Source of the DNA: Sphagnum compactum
Taxonomy: Eukaryota > Bryophyta > Sphagnopsida > Sphagnales
DNA: 64,000 bases
NCBI GenBank assembly: GCA_965153455.1
Contig: OZ234497.1
Span: 19,895,872 to 19,959,871 of the forward strand
Direction: 5' to 3'
Shown here: positions 1 through 11,200 of the stretch, piece after piece
Position numbering within the stretch: the stretch's first letter is position 1
How the letters are laid out: every line of letters starts with the position of its first letter
Notes under the pieces: model-generated
What the model saw: the letters and a program-made list of their open reading frames with translations, nothing else
What the model was told of the DNA's origin: nothing
Databases searched by the model: none
Made by a program: the position numbers and the translations under genes

Positions 1-1529
1 TGAATTAAAACAGATTAGGATTTCAAGCTTAAGATCTTTAATTGTTGCATCTTTGCCTCTACAATACAAAGAAGATTTGTAAAACATTAGTTGGTGCAGC
101 CATTAGATTTGCTTCTATTATTCAAATTTCTTTTGTAAAGTTTTAGTTAGCACACCCATCAGGTTTTAAATCATTCAAAATGGACTAAAAATGAAGAAGA
201 TATGAGGTTGGAACTAGAGAGAGTTTTAGAGCTATTTTTTCAAAAAAATTGAAGCAAACTATCAATCATCTTTTTCCTATGTTTTCTATGTTGTTGTTTT
301 ACTTCTAACGCTCAAAGAACATTTGTAGCCTTCCAATTTGTGCATCCAATGACATAAAAATCATTCAATTTCTAAGGAACTAATAAAATATTAAAAAATG
401 TTCAGTGATAGGTATGTGTTCGATGATAGATGGTTCTACATTAATGGATTTTTTAAATGTCCCAAAGGCAAATTTGGGTTGAACACATTATATTATATAA
501 AACCAATATGCAAGTTGAAAATTTTAACAAAATGGAATAAATAAATGAAACTAACTTCTTTATGCTTTTTATTTTCAAATGATTACACCAAAAAACATTA
601 ATTTTCAATGAAATATGAACTTTGCAATTTAAATACTTCCATTGTAGGGTCACAATGCATTAAAAATAAAGTTATGAACTCATAATTTATAATGGAATTG
701 AAGATTTTTGCATAATTTTGGAACATGCTAGTTTCAAAGGTTGTGACACTTGGGATTTTTTTTTTGAAAAATATGAAATATGTTATGAACTTCATAATTT
801 GTTATTATGTGTAATACAAGTTTTAAAATCTCAAAATACATCAATATCCAAACAACTATTTTTTATGATCAATACTAAATCAATAAAAATGCTCAAAAAA
901 GTTGAAGTACAGCAACATTAACTTGGACATGAAAAAAAATCAACTTTAACATCGTTTCAAAATTGTTCTATTTTTTTCAAATTTTTTCGTTTAAAAATAC
1001 ATTTAAAAAAACTCTCAAAATAGACTTTACAATCACAAATTTTTACACCCTATTATGCATTCACCCTTGTTCATGGCATCATACAACTTCCTTCTAGGTG
1101 ACAATTATTTCTTAAAACCTCAAATTTTGCATTCTTTTCAACTTTGCAAGTTTTAAAATTTTCATTTATAATGTCAAAGTGTATTTCTTTCAACATGCAT
1201 ATTAAGTTAATTCAGTGAAACCTAGGGTTACAACAACCATACAAAAATGAAGTTTGTGCTAAGGATTTGATACTTGTGCTTGATACTTGTGCTTGCACAC
1301 AATTTCAACACCATTAACAAACACTTATGGCTTGAAAAACTTCACCAAGCACAAAGTGAAGACTTGAAATCAAGGATATTAGAGAATGAAATATCACATG
1401 AATTAATAACATAATTGTAGTGAAATTAAAGATAATCCAATGCACTAATTTTCAAGTCTCACTTGAAACAAATTGAAAGGATTCAAAAAAAAAATTCAAT
1501 GTTTAAATTATATCTAGAGTGTATTATTA
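1..1529. other. AT-rich intergenic flank
   Basis: I see no gene here. The short open frames are AT-rich, low in complexity and have no recognisable motif. Nothing resembles a transposon end or an RNA gene. Confidence 0.6.
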
Positions 1530-2097
1530 CCTTGATGATGTTTTCATTTGGTGGTCTCATTGCAACACTTTTGAAGCGAATTGGGAATTTACAACATTTT
1601 GTGTGTGATTTTATGGTCTTAGTATAGTTCATATGATGGTTATTGTCTCATGTGCATATTATTTGATGCTTTCATTTCACAATCTGGCTGCAACGCTTCT
1701 ACAAGGAGATTATTAAACAATGTTTTATGCACGATTTCATGGTTTGAGTAAGTTCACGATGCTTTTCATTTCAGAGTCTTGTTGTGGCACTAAAGTTACA
1801 AGGAGATTATGAAATAAAATATGTTTTCTACACAATTTCGTGGTCTTGGTACAGTTCACATGGTTGTTTGTTCAAAGCATGTCTCCTTGATGATGCTTTC
1901 AATTTAAAGTCTCATTGCAACACTTTTGAAGTGGATTATGAAACAGCGTTATGTGCGCAATTTCATGGTCTGAGGATAGTTCACATGGCTATTGTATCCC
2001 ATGCATATTACTTGAGGCTTTCAATTCAGAGTCTAGTTGCAAAGCTTTTGCAAGGAGATTATGAAATAGTCTTTTGTGCATGATTTCATGGTCTTGA
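1530..2097. repeat. Degenerate tandem repeat, about 5 units of 95-130 bp
   Basis: The phrases 'gatgctttcatttcagagtc', 'acaaggagattatgaaat' and 'tttcatggtcttagtatag' recur in the same order in units starting near 1533, 1663, 1756, 1888 and 2012. Units differ by substitutions and small indels, so the array is old. A 99-codon open frame across it (1784-2083) follows the repeat and shows no protein motif. I read it as non-coding. Confidence 0.75.
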
Positions 2098-2184
2098 CTT
2101 CACCTAGCACTACTTTTAGGTGAATTTTTTCACAAATTATAATGTCCTTGCATCCAGAAGAGGTTGTAAGGTACGTATATTGTC

Positions 2185-2485
2185 TTTGAAGTTCAAGCCT
2201 TGTTGCAGTTCCTCAATTTCTTTCCACAACTGATTGATGTAGCATGTGGTATATGTAGTGCTTCAAGGTTTGGATAGATTTAAGCAGTAATCAAGTAGTA
2301 ACCTGGTTTGTGAATTCTGCACTGATCGACACTAATGTTTCTGAAGAACTTGTTGCATCAGCAACTAGAAAGACGCAGCAAAATACCTATAGTATCTTCA
2401 GAGTTTGAACCTTGTTGGAGTTCCACAATTTCTTTCCACAACTGACTGATGTAGCATGTGTTATAAGTAGTAGTGGTTCAAAGAG
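2185..2485. repeat. Pair of direct repeats about 80 bp long, 214 bp apart
   Basis: The segment near 2190-2270 containing 'tttctttccacaactgattg' and 'atgtagcatgtg' recurs at about 2404-2484 with a few substitutions. It could be a local duplication or the remains of a larger tandem array. No coding signal. Confidence 0.6.
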
Positions 2486-4100
2486 TGTGGAGGGACTATC
2501 CAAACTTGTTGAAGGATGTAAAGGAGCTATCTCAAGGGGAATTTTCACCATGAACATCAGTTATGGAAATTTGAGGCAGTCTGACTGTTAGTGAAATGCA
2601 TGCATGATGATTAGCTGCATTTGAAGATTCCATTTTGTGTAGACAAGGGAAGTGGATTTTGAACTTGGAACATCTTATACTGATATGAGTGAAGCTTTCT
2701 AGCAACAACTGATATGGTATTAGGGGATAATTGATGAATCTGCTGGGTGGGCAGAGCTTGTCAAAGAAGCTTCTTCATGCAGTGACTGTAACATCAGCTG
2801 CATGCTGCCTATTTCTATTTGCTTTACTGCATCTGGCTTTGGTAAGTCAATTTCTATCACTCTTCTTGACTTGCACTCTGACTTTATTGCCCATAGCTCT
2901 CTCATGATTCTTGGCTCTTGTTTGTTTCTAGCTTGTAAGTGACAAAATGGATGTCAATTGGATATGTACTGCACTGTGTATGAGGTCATCCAATTCAAAT
3001 CTTGTTGGACCGACTGGTTGAGACGAATTGAGGGTAAATACATTTTTTTTCTTAAAAAGATCATTCTCTTAGAATCTCTCCATGTTATTTCTATCATTTC
3101 TCCAATTTCCTGGTCACGTTCATGTTTTTGGTTGTTGTCCTCTTTATCATCTCCTTCTCTTTTATGTGTTGTTGAGCTAGCCAGCATCATGACCGAGTCT
3201 TCCCATTACTACCAGCCTACATGTTGGTTAATGTATGGTATTGATCTTCACGTACTGCCAAGAGCTTATAAAGCTTGTGTGGATGTTATGTTCACCGGTC
3301 ACTACCATACATGTTGTTGAAGGTCTCTGGAAATGCTTGTGGCTTTTGCTGTTGTTCAAACCACTCTCTCATTATCTCAGAGTCGTGTCTCTTCTTTTTC
3401 CTGTTTGCTGATATGCTGTTAGAACTTCAATCTTGATAACCTTATTGTCAGTTCATCTCTCAATTCTATTCAGGTTGACTTCAATTGTAAGTATGGAGAT
3501 GGTCTCAATGCTTACAGAGATATCTGTTGTGCCTTGTGACAGACAAATGGGGCAAACACACCCAGAGCAACATGGATCACCAGCATGGACATACATTAGC
3601 GCTATTCTCTTTGGCATAGATAATTCATTTGTTGAAGACAGGTACTGCTGCTGATCTCTTTATCTGCTGATCTCTGATACTGAGTCTTATACAAGGGCAA
3701 GAGAAACAGACACAGAGCAGCAGGTGGGGCAAATATGCAACTGAGTGTCACCTGAAACTTGATCTTTCTATGTTTCTACAGGTCTTGTGGACTCAAGCCT
3801 CTTTTTGTATGCAGATTCCAAAGTGACAACTGTGACATGCAGTTTGTCAAGGTTAAAGAGTCGTTAAATTGGTGAATGCCCCAATTTTCCATTCCAGTAT
3901 GGTCTCAGTTGACCTCATCCTGATGAAGATTGAAGACCCTGTATTTCTTTCAAAGCAAAGAAGTGGAGATGCAAACTGTTGCTCTCCCTCACTTATTGTT
4001 CTCTAAGAGTGGGAAATTAAAGTTTGGGACGTGCCCCTAGTTTGCACTACATAATTCACTGAGGTTGTTATGTTGATTAGTATTCTGTCTTAGCTTCTTA

Positions 4101-4322
4101 CCTACCTATCGTCCTCTCATCACATTAATTGAAAAGATGCATGTGGTCAATGTTACATCTAATTCCAGATGTTACCTACCTATGCTCCTCTCATCACAAT
4201 AATTGAAAAGATCCATTTGGTCAATGTTGCATCTAGTTCCAGATGTTACCTACCTATCCTGCTCTCATCACATTAATTGAAAAGATCCATGTGTGAATGT
4301 TGCGTCTAGTTCCAGATGTACG
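4101..4322. repeat. Tandem repeat, 3 x 74 bp
   Basis: Three consecutive copies start at 4101, 4175 and 4249, each opening with 'cctacctat' and containing 'cctctcatcaca', 'attgaaaagat' and 'ttccagatgt'. The spacing is exactly 74 bp both times. Copies differ by only a few bases, so this array is younger than the one at 1530. Confidence 0.85.
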
Positions 4323-4327
4323 GAGTT

Positions 4328-4655
4328 CAACTTGCACTGAGACAGAGGACAACAGCTGGACAACAGCTGGGGTACCCATCACCAGAAGCAAGTCACCTTG
4401 CACTGACACAAAGAAATTAGTTCTGTAGAGACTGGAGCACCTGGACAACAGCTGAGGCACCCATCACCAGAAGCAAGTCACCTTGCACTGACACAAAGAA
4501 ATTAGTTCAGTCCAGACTGCAGCACCTGGTCAACAGCTGAGGTACCGTCACCAGAAGCAATTCACCTTGCACTCAGACAAAGAAATGAGTTTAGTACAGA
4601 CTCCAGCACCTTGACAAAAGCTGAGGTACCGATCACTAGAAACAAGAAGTACCAT
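4328..4655. repeat. Tandem repeat, nearly 4 x 85 bp
   Basis: Units beginning near 4358, 4443, 4528 and 4612 share 'acaacagctgaggtacc', 'atcaccagaagcaa' and 'caccttgcactgacac'. They directly follow the 74-bp array but are unrelated to it in sequence. The first unit is preceded by a partial copy and the last trails off near 4655. Confidence 0.85.
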
Positions 4656-4773
4656 ACCTTCCATTGTAAACTACGAGATGAACATTCAACTGCTGCTCCT
4701 AGGTACCCATAGAGCTATTTTCTAATCTGACATGTTTAGGGCTCAAACAGACACTAGGAGAGCAGCACTGCTC

Positions 4774-5136
4774 TCACTCTGGAACACTCTTCATTTTTTC
4801 CACCCCACCCAAAATACTTATGCTGCCCTTATTGTCACCCCGGAATGAATCCTCCGAACCTGAGAAGGGCCCTACCTTTGTCATGGCCTTCAGTGGAGCC
4901 GAATAGCCAATGGGTCCACTTGTATCACATCCATATATTAAATGCACAGCTAAGGTAGTGGCTGCATTGTCATCTTTCGTTTCACCTGAGACCAGCGTAT
5001 GAAGGCAGATGTTTAACACAGAAATTGGAGTCAATACATATGAGTACGTCTCAATCCTTGAATCTGGAATACTAGTTGCATTTCCAATTAGGTAATGAGA
5101 CAAGCTGCAGGGATGGGGCACTCGAGAAGATTTCAA
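4774..5136 (-). CDS. Unrecognised exon-like open frame (partial or decayed gene)
   Basis: This 120-codon minus-strand frame is much less AT-rich than the flanks and has a protein-like composition (key phrases TYSYVLTPISVLN, DNAATTLAVHLIYG, GPIGYSAPLKAMTK). I do not recognise the family. An AG acceptor (ctgcag, near 5117) and a GT donor (AAG|GTAGGG, after the phrase ending AMTK) would frame a single internal exon, so the printed start and stop may not be the true ends. A separate minus-strand ORF with a good ATG and donor lies upstream at 5550-5654 and might be exon 1 of the same gene, though the phases do not join with the acceptor I chose. It may equally be a fragment of a pseudogene. Confidence 0.25.
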   Translation of the reverse strand: MKSSRVPHPCSLSHYLIGNATSIPDSRIETYSYVLTPISVLNICLHTLVSGETKDDNAATTLAVHLIYGCDTSGPIGYSAPLKAMTKVGPFSGSEDSFRGDNKGSISILGGVEKMKSVPE

Positions 5137-5549
5137 CTACATTGTTAGCCAAGCTGCCACTCTACCCCTGGCATTTACCACATCTGTCCATTCCTTTGAC
5201 AACACGAACAGAATTTTTTTTGAAGGATAGGATGAGGCCTTGTTCTCGTGTCCAGCCAAAAAAACAAGGGCGATGAGGGCAGCTTGCAGTCTCGTCACTG
5301 TTGCAGCGACGCAAGTTACTAATGATCAGGCCCCTGAATTTCTGTTTTCTCATTCCTCACTTCAAATGCAGCGAACAGAAGTGGCGAACAGGCATATGTA
5401 CGAGAAGGCAAACGATCGCTAGCGCATTCGCGTCTGAGGTGGGGCCCGCTGAGCGCATTCGCTAGGGTTACCGCTCGCCTTCTAAGAGACAAATAGCTGG
5501 GGCTACTGTGTCCACAATCGGAACGCGTGGTTCTGCCCTGTTGCTTTAC

Positions 5550-5654
5550 CCGCTCTTTCGCCTCTTCTTTTTGCTGCACCAGTAGTCTGCCGGCCGGCGT
5601 CGGAGCTGAAGGTGGCTTTTGCATTTCTACCGATTGTTCAGCAACATCTCCCAT
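5550..5654 (-). CDS. Possible first exon of a divergent, unrecognised gene
   Basis: On the minus strand an ATG at 5654 opens 35 codons that run without a stop to a consensus donor (CGG|GTAAAG) at phase 0. The peptide is hydrophilic (MGDVAEQSVEMQ at the start, ending in a charged QQKEEAKER stretch) and matches no family I know. If real, it would be transcribed head-to-head with the NLR gene at 6633, leaving about 1 kb of GC-rich shared upstream sequence. The evidence is only ORF plus splice signal. Confidence 0.2.
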
Positions 5655-5689
5655 CCTTCTTCTTCTGCTGTTGCACCAAGGTCAGATCG

Positions 5690-6400
5690 CGCGACCGCCT
5701 TGCAAGCTGACGAAGAGGCGAACCACGGCCACTACCCGCCACTGTCTGATGTTTGCGCTCCCATACTGCATCGATCCAGCTGACACAGTGCACTGCATCT
5801 TCTTTATCTGCATCGAGATCTGGCGCCCGACCCACAAGCTGACGAAGAGACGAAGCGCAAGCGCGACCCCACCGCTTTCTGGTGTGTGCGCTACCAAGCT
5901 ATACCGATGCAGGTAGGCTGCATCTTTTTTCTCATCGAGATTTTCCCGCCCTGCAAGTTGACGAGTAGACTAACCATGAAGGCAGACCCCGTCGGCTTCT
6001 GGTGTCTTTACTACCGAGCTAGACGGATCCAGCTACCTTGCACCTTCTTTTTCCGCATCGAGATCAGTTCCGTCCCGTAAGCTGACAAAGAGACGAACAA
6101 CGACCGCAGAACTCACCGCCTTCTGGTGTGCGCTACCAAGCTACTCCGATCCGGCGAGGTTGCACCTTTCTTTTCCGCGTCGAGATCGGGCGGCTGTCCC
6201 TGCAAACTGACGAAGAGATGAACCACGGCCGCAGATCCCATCGCCTTCTGGTGTGTGCGCTACCAATCTAGACTACACCTGGTTTTTCCGCATCGAGATT
6301 GGGCGCCCGCCCCTGCAAGCAGACGAAGACACGAACCAGGACCGCAGACCCCACCGCCTTCTGGTGTGCGCGCTACCAAGCTACAACGATCCAGCCCGCA
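5690..6400. repeat. GC-rich minisatellite, 6 units of about 113-132 bp
   Basis: Units beginning at 5701, 5833, 5952, 6076, 6201 and 6314 share 'tgcaagctgacgaagag', 'ccttctggtgtg', 'gcgctaccaagcta' and 'ttccgcatcgagat'. This is the most GC-rich stretch of an otherwise AT-rich window. It ends about 230 bp before the NLR start codon, so it occupies the promoter or 5' leader region of that gene. Open frames across it follow the repeat and are not convincing genes. Confidence 0.85.
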
Positions 6401-6460
6401 CACCGCGCTGCACCTGACGGACCCCGCACCGCACCACGTTTTTTGCCCTTGCACCCGCGC

Positions 6461-6468
6461 ATATACGT
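6461..6468 (+). promoter_or_regulatory. Weak TATA-like box upstream of the NLR gene
   Basis: The string 'atatacgt' lies 172 bp before the predicted ATG at 6633, just after the GC-rich minisatellite. It is the only TATA-like string I noticed between the repeat and the start codon. Assignment rests on position alone. Confidence 0.2.
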
Positions 6469-6632
6469 AGTGAAGGAAGGCGCAGCCTGTGGGCGACGTG
6501 CCATCTCTCATCAGTTCCTATTTCTACCTTACGAATCGAATCTCTGCTGCACGGAGTTGTGCAGCAGTTTCACAACGCGTAATCAGGCCAACTCTTCCGC
6601 AATCTCGTAACTCGTACTCATACCCACGAGTG

Positions 6633-8207
6633 ATGGGGATTTCTTTCCGCCAGATCGTTTTGGTGCATCGATTCTTGAGCAAAACAACACTCCCATCAAC
6701 AATCCTAACCGTTGCATCGACACTCATAATCGTTTTTTGCATCCACAGTTTTTTGTTCCGAAAGTGGCGAGGCCGATCAGTTGGTTGTGAGGGTGACATT
6801 GGGGTTTTCGATGTGCAGATGCGTCCCGTGACACAAGTATGGCCACCCGACGACTACAAGGGTCCCATTCATTTTGACGTCGTATTCTTCCACGGCTTCC
6901 AATTCGGGCAGAAGGCACACAACATGTGGAAAACCACATGGTCGACACGAAATCGCTCAGAAACATGTTGGCCCCAAGAATGGTTGGGACCACAATTGGG
7001 CAACAATGTCAGAATCTTGCTCCTCTCCTACGATGCATATGCCACCAAATCCAAGTCGCATGAATTTGGAAATACCGAAGATGTTTCACATATTGCAAAG
7101 AATTTGGTGCAAAGCGTGGTGACCAGGTTTGATTAAGAACCTATATTTGTCTGCTGCAATATTTCCAACTACTTGTTACAAAGATTGCGTGGATTTAGGA
7201 TTTAACACACACAAATTAGTTATATTCTAAAATTACAAACTAGGTACTAGAAATATGGGTGCTTCAAATATGTTGTAATTTTTTGAAGCATGCCTTTGTG
7301 GAAGACAAAGGGCCGAGGAGTTTATATCCAAATTGTAAATTCCATTGTAGATTGTTCTTTTTAATGTGTTTATGTGCAAGCTGCAACTGTTGTGGACTGA
7401 ACATACAAGAGGCATGTACTCGAACTTGTGGGATGTACCAGATTCGCAATGAGCACAGATCTTAGCATATTGATTGTTGAAAGAATGCCACACATGGCTA
7501 TTATGTGATTATTTAATGTTGTGCTTGTTTGATCTTGATCTACAGTGCAGAGTGGAAGTTGGGCCAAGAACACCCCTTTGTGCTTGTGGGGCACAGCTTT
7601 GGTGGTATTGTCATCGAGAGCTTGGTCATGGAGATTCATAAGATATCTCAACAACAACATTCTAACAATCTAGGGAAAACAGATGTTGAAAAGGCAAATC
7701 TTTTTTTTAAAAATATGGCAGGGGTGGCCTTTTATGCTGTACCACATACTGGGTCACGAGAGTTAATTGAATATATTTGTAGACAATGTGGAATCAATTT
7801 GCACTCCAAGCAATTGGCCAAAGTCAAAGCAATCATCTTGGAAAATATTGATCCCTCCATATCCAAGGCAGCAGATTTATCAAATGATTTTTTTAATACA
7901 CTTGCAAGTTGCACAAACGTTTATGGTTTCATCGAAACCAAACCTATTGATGATAATGTGGTAAGTGATGAGCATTGTCAATTGTGTAATGGATGGTTAG
8001 TATTCAAAGACTATTGTATAGAAACTTAATAGTATTGGAAAATATTTGGTGTTGCAGGGTATGATTGTGGAATATGGAGCAGCCCAAATTCCAGGACACA
8101 AATGTTATAGAGTTGAAGGTTGTGATCATTTCAGTGTTTGCAAGCCACCTGATCAAAACCATCCAAGTTATAATATGCTTTTGCAATTTTTGGAGGGCTG
8201 TCGAAAG
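6633..8207 (+). other. SERAC1/lipase-like alpha/beta-hydrolase module (exons 1-3)
   Basis: Exon 1 carries the strand and oxyanion-region phrase VVFFHGFQ, followed by WPQEWLGPQL and RILLLSYDA, the order seen in SERAC1-like hydrolases. Exon 2 opens with the nucleophile elbow GHSFGG (Ser182 at 7595-7597). Exon 3 contains CDHFSVCKPP, with a candidate catalytic His at 8127-8129. An acidic residue of the triad may be one of the Asp pair in KPIDDN near the end of exon 2. The triad therefore looks intact, so the module may be enzymatically active on an ester or lipid, though the substrate cannot be told. Intron 1 (7127-7545) splits a codon (phase 2). Introns 2 (7961-8057) and 3 (8208-8766) are phase 0. 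A hydrolase in front of NB-ARC is known from liverwort NLRs. Confidence 0.8.
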
Positions 8208-11200
8208 GTAATAATTGTTGTCCAACTTACAATTATTGGAGATTAATATTAGTCGGAATTGAATATGTTGATTTGCCAATGTCCATGTTGATTAGCAATT
8301 TGTCAGATTGACTAATGTTTTTGCTTTCAATGTTCTAGCATAGAAGAAGTTGCAAGGTTCATGTAGCATGTTAGAATGCACCAAATGGATAAGGCAAATT
8401 AACAATTTCAAATGAGACCAACCCAAATTGAAAGATCTTTTGCAATGTGCATATTTTTTATCAAAGCACATTGTACATATTTTGAATTTAAACAATTTTA
8501 AACCTTTTCACCCAAAGGCCAACCTTGGGGCAACCTTCATATTTTTATATTTCTAGACTCCTCTTGGGGTTTCACGGATCTCACTTCTTGTTTTTGTCAA
8601 TGAAAGTTGATTGTAGCTATAAAAAATTGTGAACTTAGAAAATATAGATTGTAGCTTTAGTCTTAATAGGCAAAGATATGGCAATGAAAAGTTTATGCTT
8701 TTCTTTTGTATTTATCAAAATACAAGTTATGGGTTGCAAGGATTAAATGAGTTTGTGTTGATGTAGGATTTTCTATTGAAGCATGCAAGCCTACCAACAT
8801 TGCCAAAACTTGTGATTGGGCTCGATGAAGCTATTGCCAATGTTAAGGGGAAAATTGTGGACAACCATATACTAGCTGTGGTTGGAATGGGTGGGATTGG
8901 GAAGACAACATTGGTGAAGAAACTTTACCATCAAATACATGCTGATTTTAAGAAATCAAGTTTCTTGGAAAATGTCAAAGAAAGTGACATTGTGGAAGTT
9001 AAGCGAAAAATCATCATGGATTTACGTGGCTTGAAATTAGAGGATCCCACAACTTTTTTTAGATATTTTGAAGAATGTTGGACAGAAATGAAAGTACTTG
9101 TGGTCATAGATGATGTTAAAGAGACTCAAATGATTGAGCTATTTGGCGAAGACATAGTTGGCATCAAAAGAAGTGAAAATGGCAGTAGAGTAATTATGAC
9201 AGGGCGAAATTGGAAAGATTTTGAAAATGTTACACCTAAAGATGGGAAGTTTGAAATGGATGGTCTCAATGAAAACCAAGCAATGGAGCTTTTTTCTTGG
9301 AAAGCTTTTAGACAGTCAACACCTCTCCATGATTTTGCATCCATCACAAGTGAGGTGGTTGATGCATGTCAAGGGCTACCATTATCCCTTGAGGTCACGG
9401 GTTCTTGGCTCTCTACCAAAAGAAATCTACAAGAATGGAAAGAAGGTTTATCACGGTTGAAAAATGTAAAACCTTTTGATGGGGGTCGTATTGAAAATGA
9501 TCAGCTTTGGGGGCGACTAAGGATTTGTTATTCTGACCTAGCCTATGAAGAAAAAGAAATGTTTTTAGATATTGCTTGTTTTTTTTCAGAATACAACTCA
9601 AAATTTGAAAGGGGGGTTACAATTCAAAAAGCATTACAAATATGGAAGGTCCCGTCACAATATTCATGGATGAGTAGTTTGCAAAATTTGAAGGATAGAT
9701 CACTTGTCAAGGTGAATGACAAAGGTAATTTGGTGATGCATGATCAATTACGTGATATGGGTCGACAAATTGTAAAAGAAGCTTCTAGTTATGACCATGG
9801 TAATCAAAGTAGGATTTGGGACAAGGAAGAAGCAAGAATGGTCCTTCTCAATGAGACGGTAATTACTTCATCCTTAATTGTTCATCAATCTTTCAATTGT
9901 ACACATTGGTGATTCAATCAACATTGTGTGAAGTGTTGGATGTACATATGAAAATTTAACTCAATTCATGGTACTGCATGCAAGTTAATGATGCATTCTC
10001 TAAACTAATATGGTATGGTGCTTTGTTGGTTTTTAGGTCACTCCAAATATTCAAGCCATTTGGTTGCCCGAAAATCTAGAACTTCCACAACAAGTACCAG
10101 CATCAAAATTTCACCAAATGACAAAATTGCGAATGCTCATCATGCAAGGAGCTAATGAAACATTCATACAATCTAGTCTTGGACAACATTTTAGCCAATT
10201 GAAATGGCTCAACATAAGTTCTGACATGACACAACTTCCTGAATCCATGCAACACCTTGTTGCTTTAACTGTTTTGCAATTGCAAAATTGTCAAAACCTA
10301 TTACACATACCAAAATTTCTCATAAACATGACTTTGTTAATGCATTTAGACTTCTCCAACTGTTCCGAACTGACTTCACTACCTCCAACAATTGGTGACT
10401 TGAAGCATTTGACTGAATTATGTTTGGGAGGATGTAAAAATCTTAAGGAGGTTCCTCAAACCATTGGAAGCATTTCTTCATTATCAATATTGGACTTATC
10501 TGATTGCAAGTCCATTCAATCACTACCAACAACAATTGGTGACTTGAAGCATTTGACCAGATTATGGTTGAGAGGATGTGACAATCTTAAGGAGGTTCCT
10601 CAAACCATTGGAAGCATCTCTTCATTATCAATATTGGACTTATCTTATTGCAAGTCCATTGAATCACTACCAACAACAATTGGTGACTTGAAGCATTTGA
10701 CCAGATTATGGTTGAGAGGATGTGACAATCTTAAGGAGGTTCCTCAAACCATTGGAAGCATCTCTTCATTATCAATATTGGACTTATCTTATTGCAAGTC
10801 CATTGAATCACTACCAACAACAATTGGTGACTTCAAGCATTTGACCGAACTAAAGTTAAAAGGATGTGAAAATCTTAAGGAGGTTCCTCAAACCATTGGA
10901 AGCATCTCTTCATTATCAATATTGGTTTTATCTTATTGCAACTCCATTGAATCACTACCAACAACAATTGGTGACTTGAAGCATTTGACCAAACTAAAGT
11001 TGCGTAGATGTGAAAATCTTAAGGAGGTTCCTCAAACCATTGGAAGCATCTCTTCATTATCAATATTGGACTTATCTTATTGCAAGTCCATTGAATCACT
11101 ACCAACAACAATTGGTGACTTGAAGCATTTGACCACATTGTGGTTGGAAGGATGTGAAAATCTTAAGGAGGTTCCTCAAACCATTGGAAGCATCTCTTCA

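Noticed and set aside
1784-2083. 99-codon open frame
   Set aside because: It lies inside a degenerate tandem repeat and its peptide only mirrors the repeat.
6255-6511. Overlapping open frames on both strands in the GC-rich region
   Set aside because: They follow the roughly 120-bp minisatellite. High GC content lowers stop frequency, so open frames arise by chance.
6489-6632. Upstream extension of the hydrolase frame from a GTG
   Set aside because: A GTG start is unlikely in a plant nuclear gene. The first in-frame ATG is at 6633, and nothing in the extension looks conserved.
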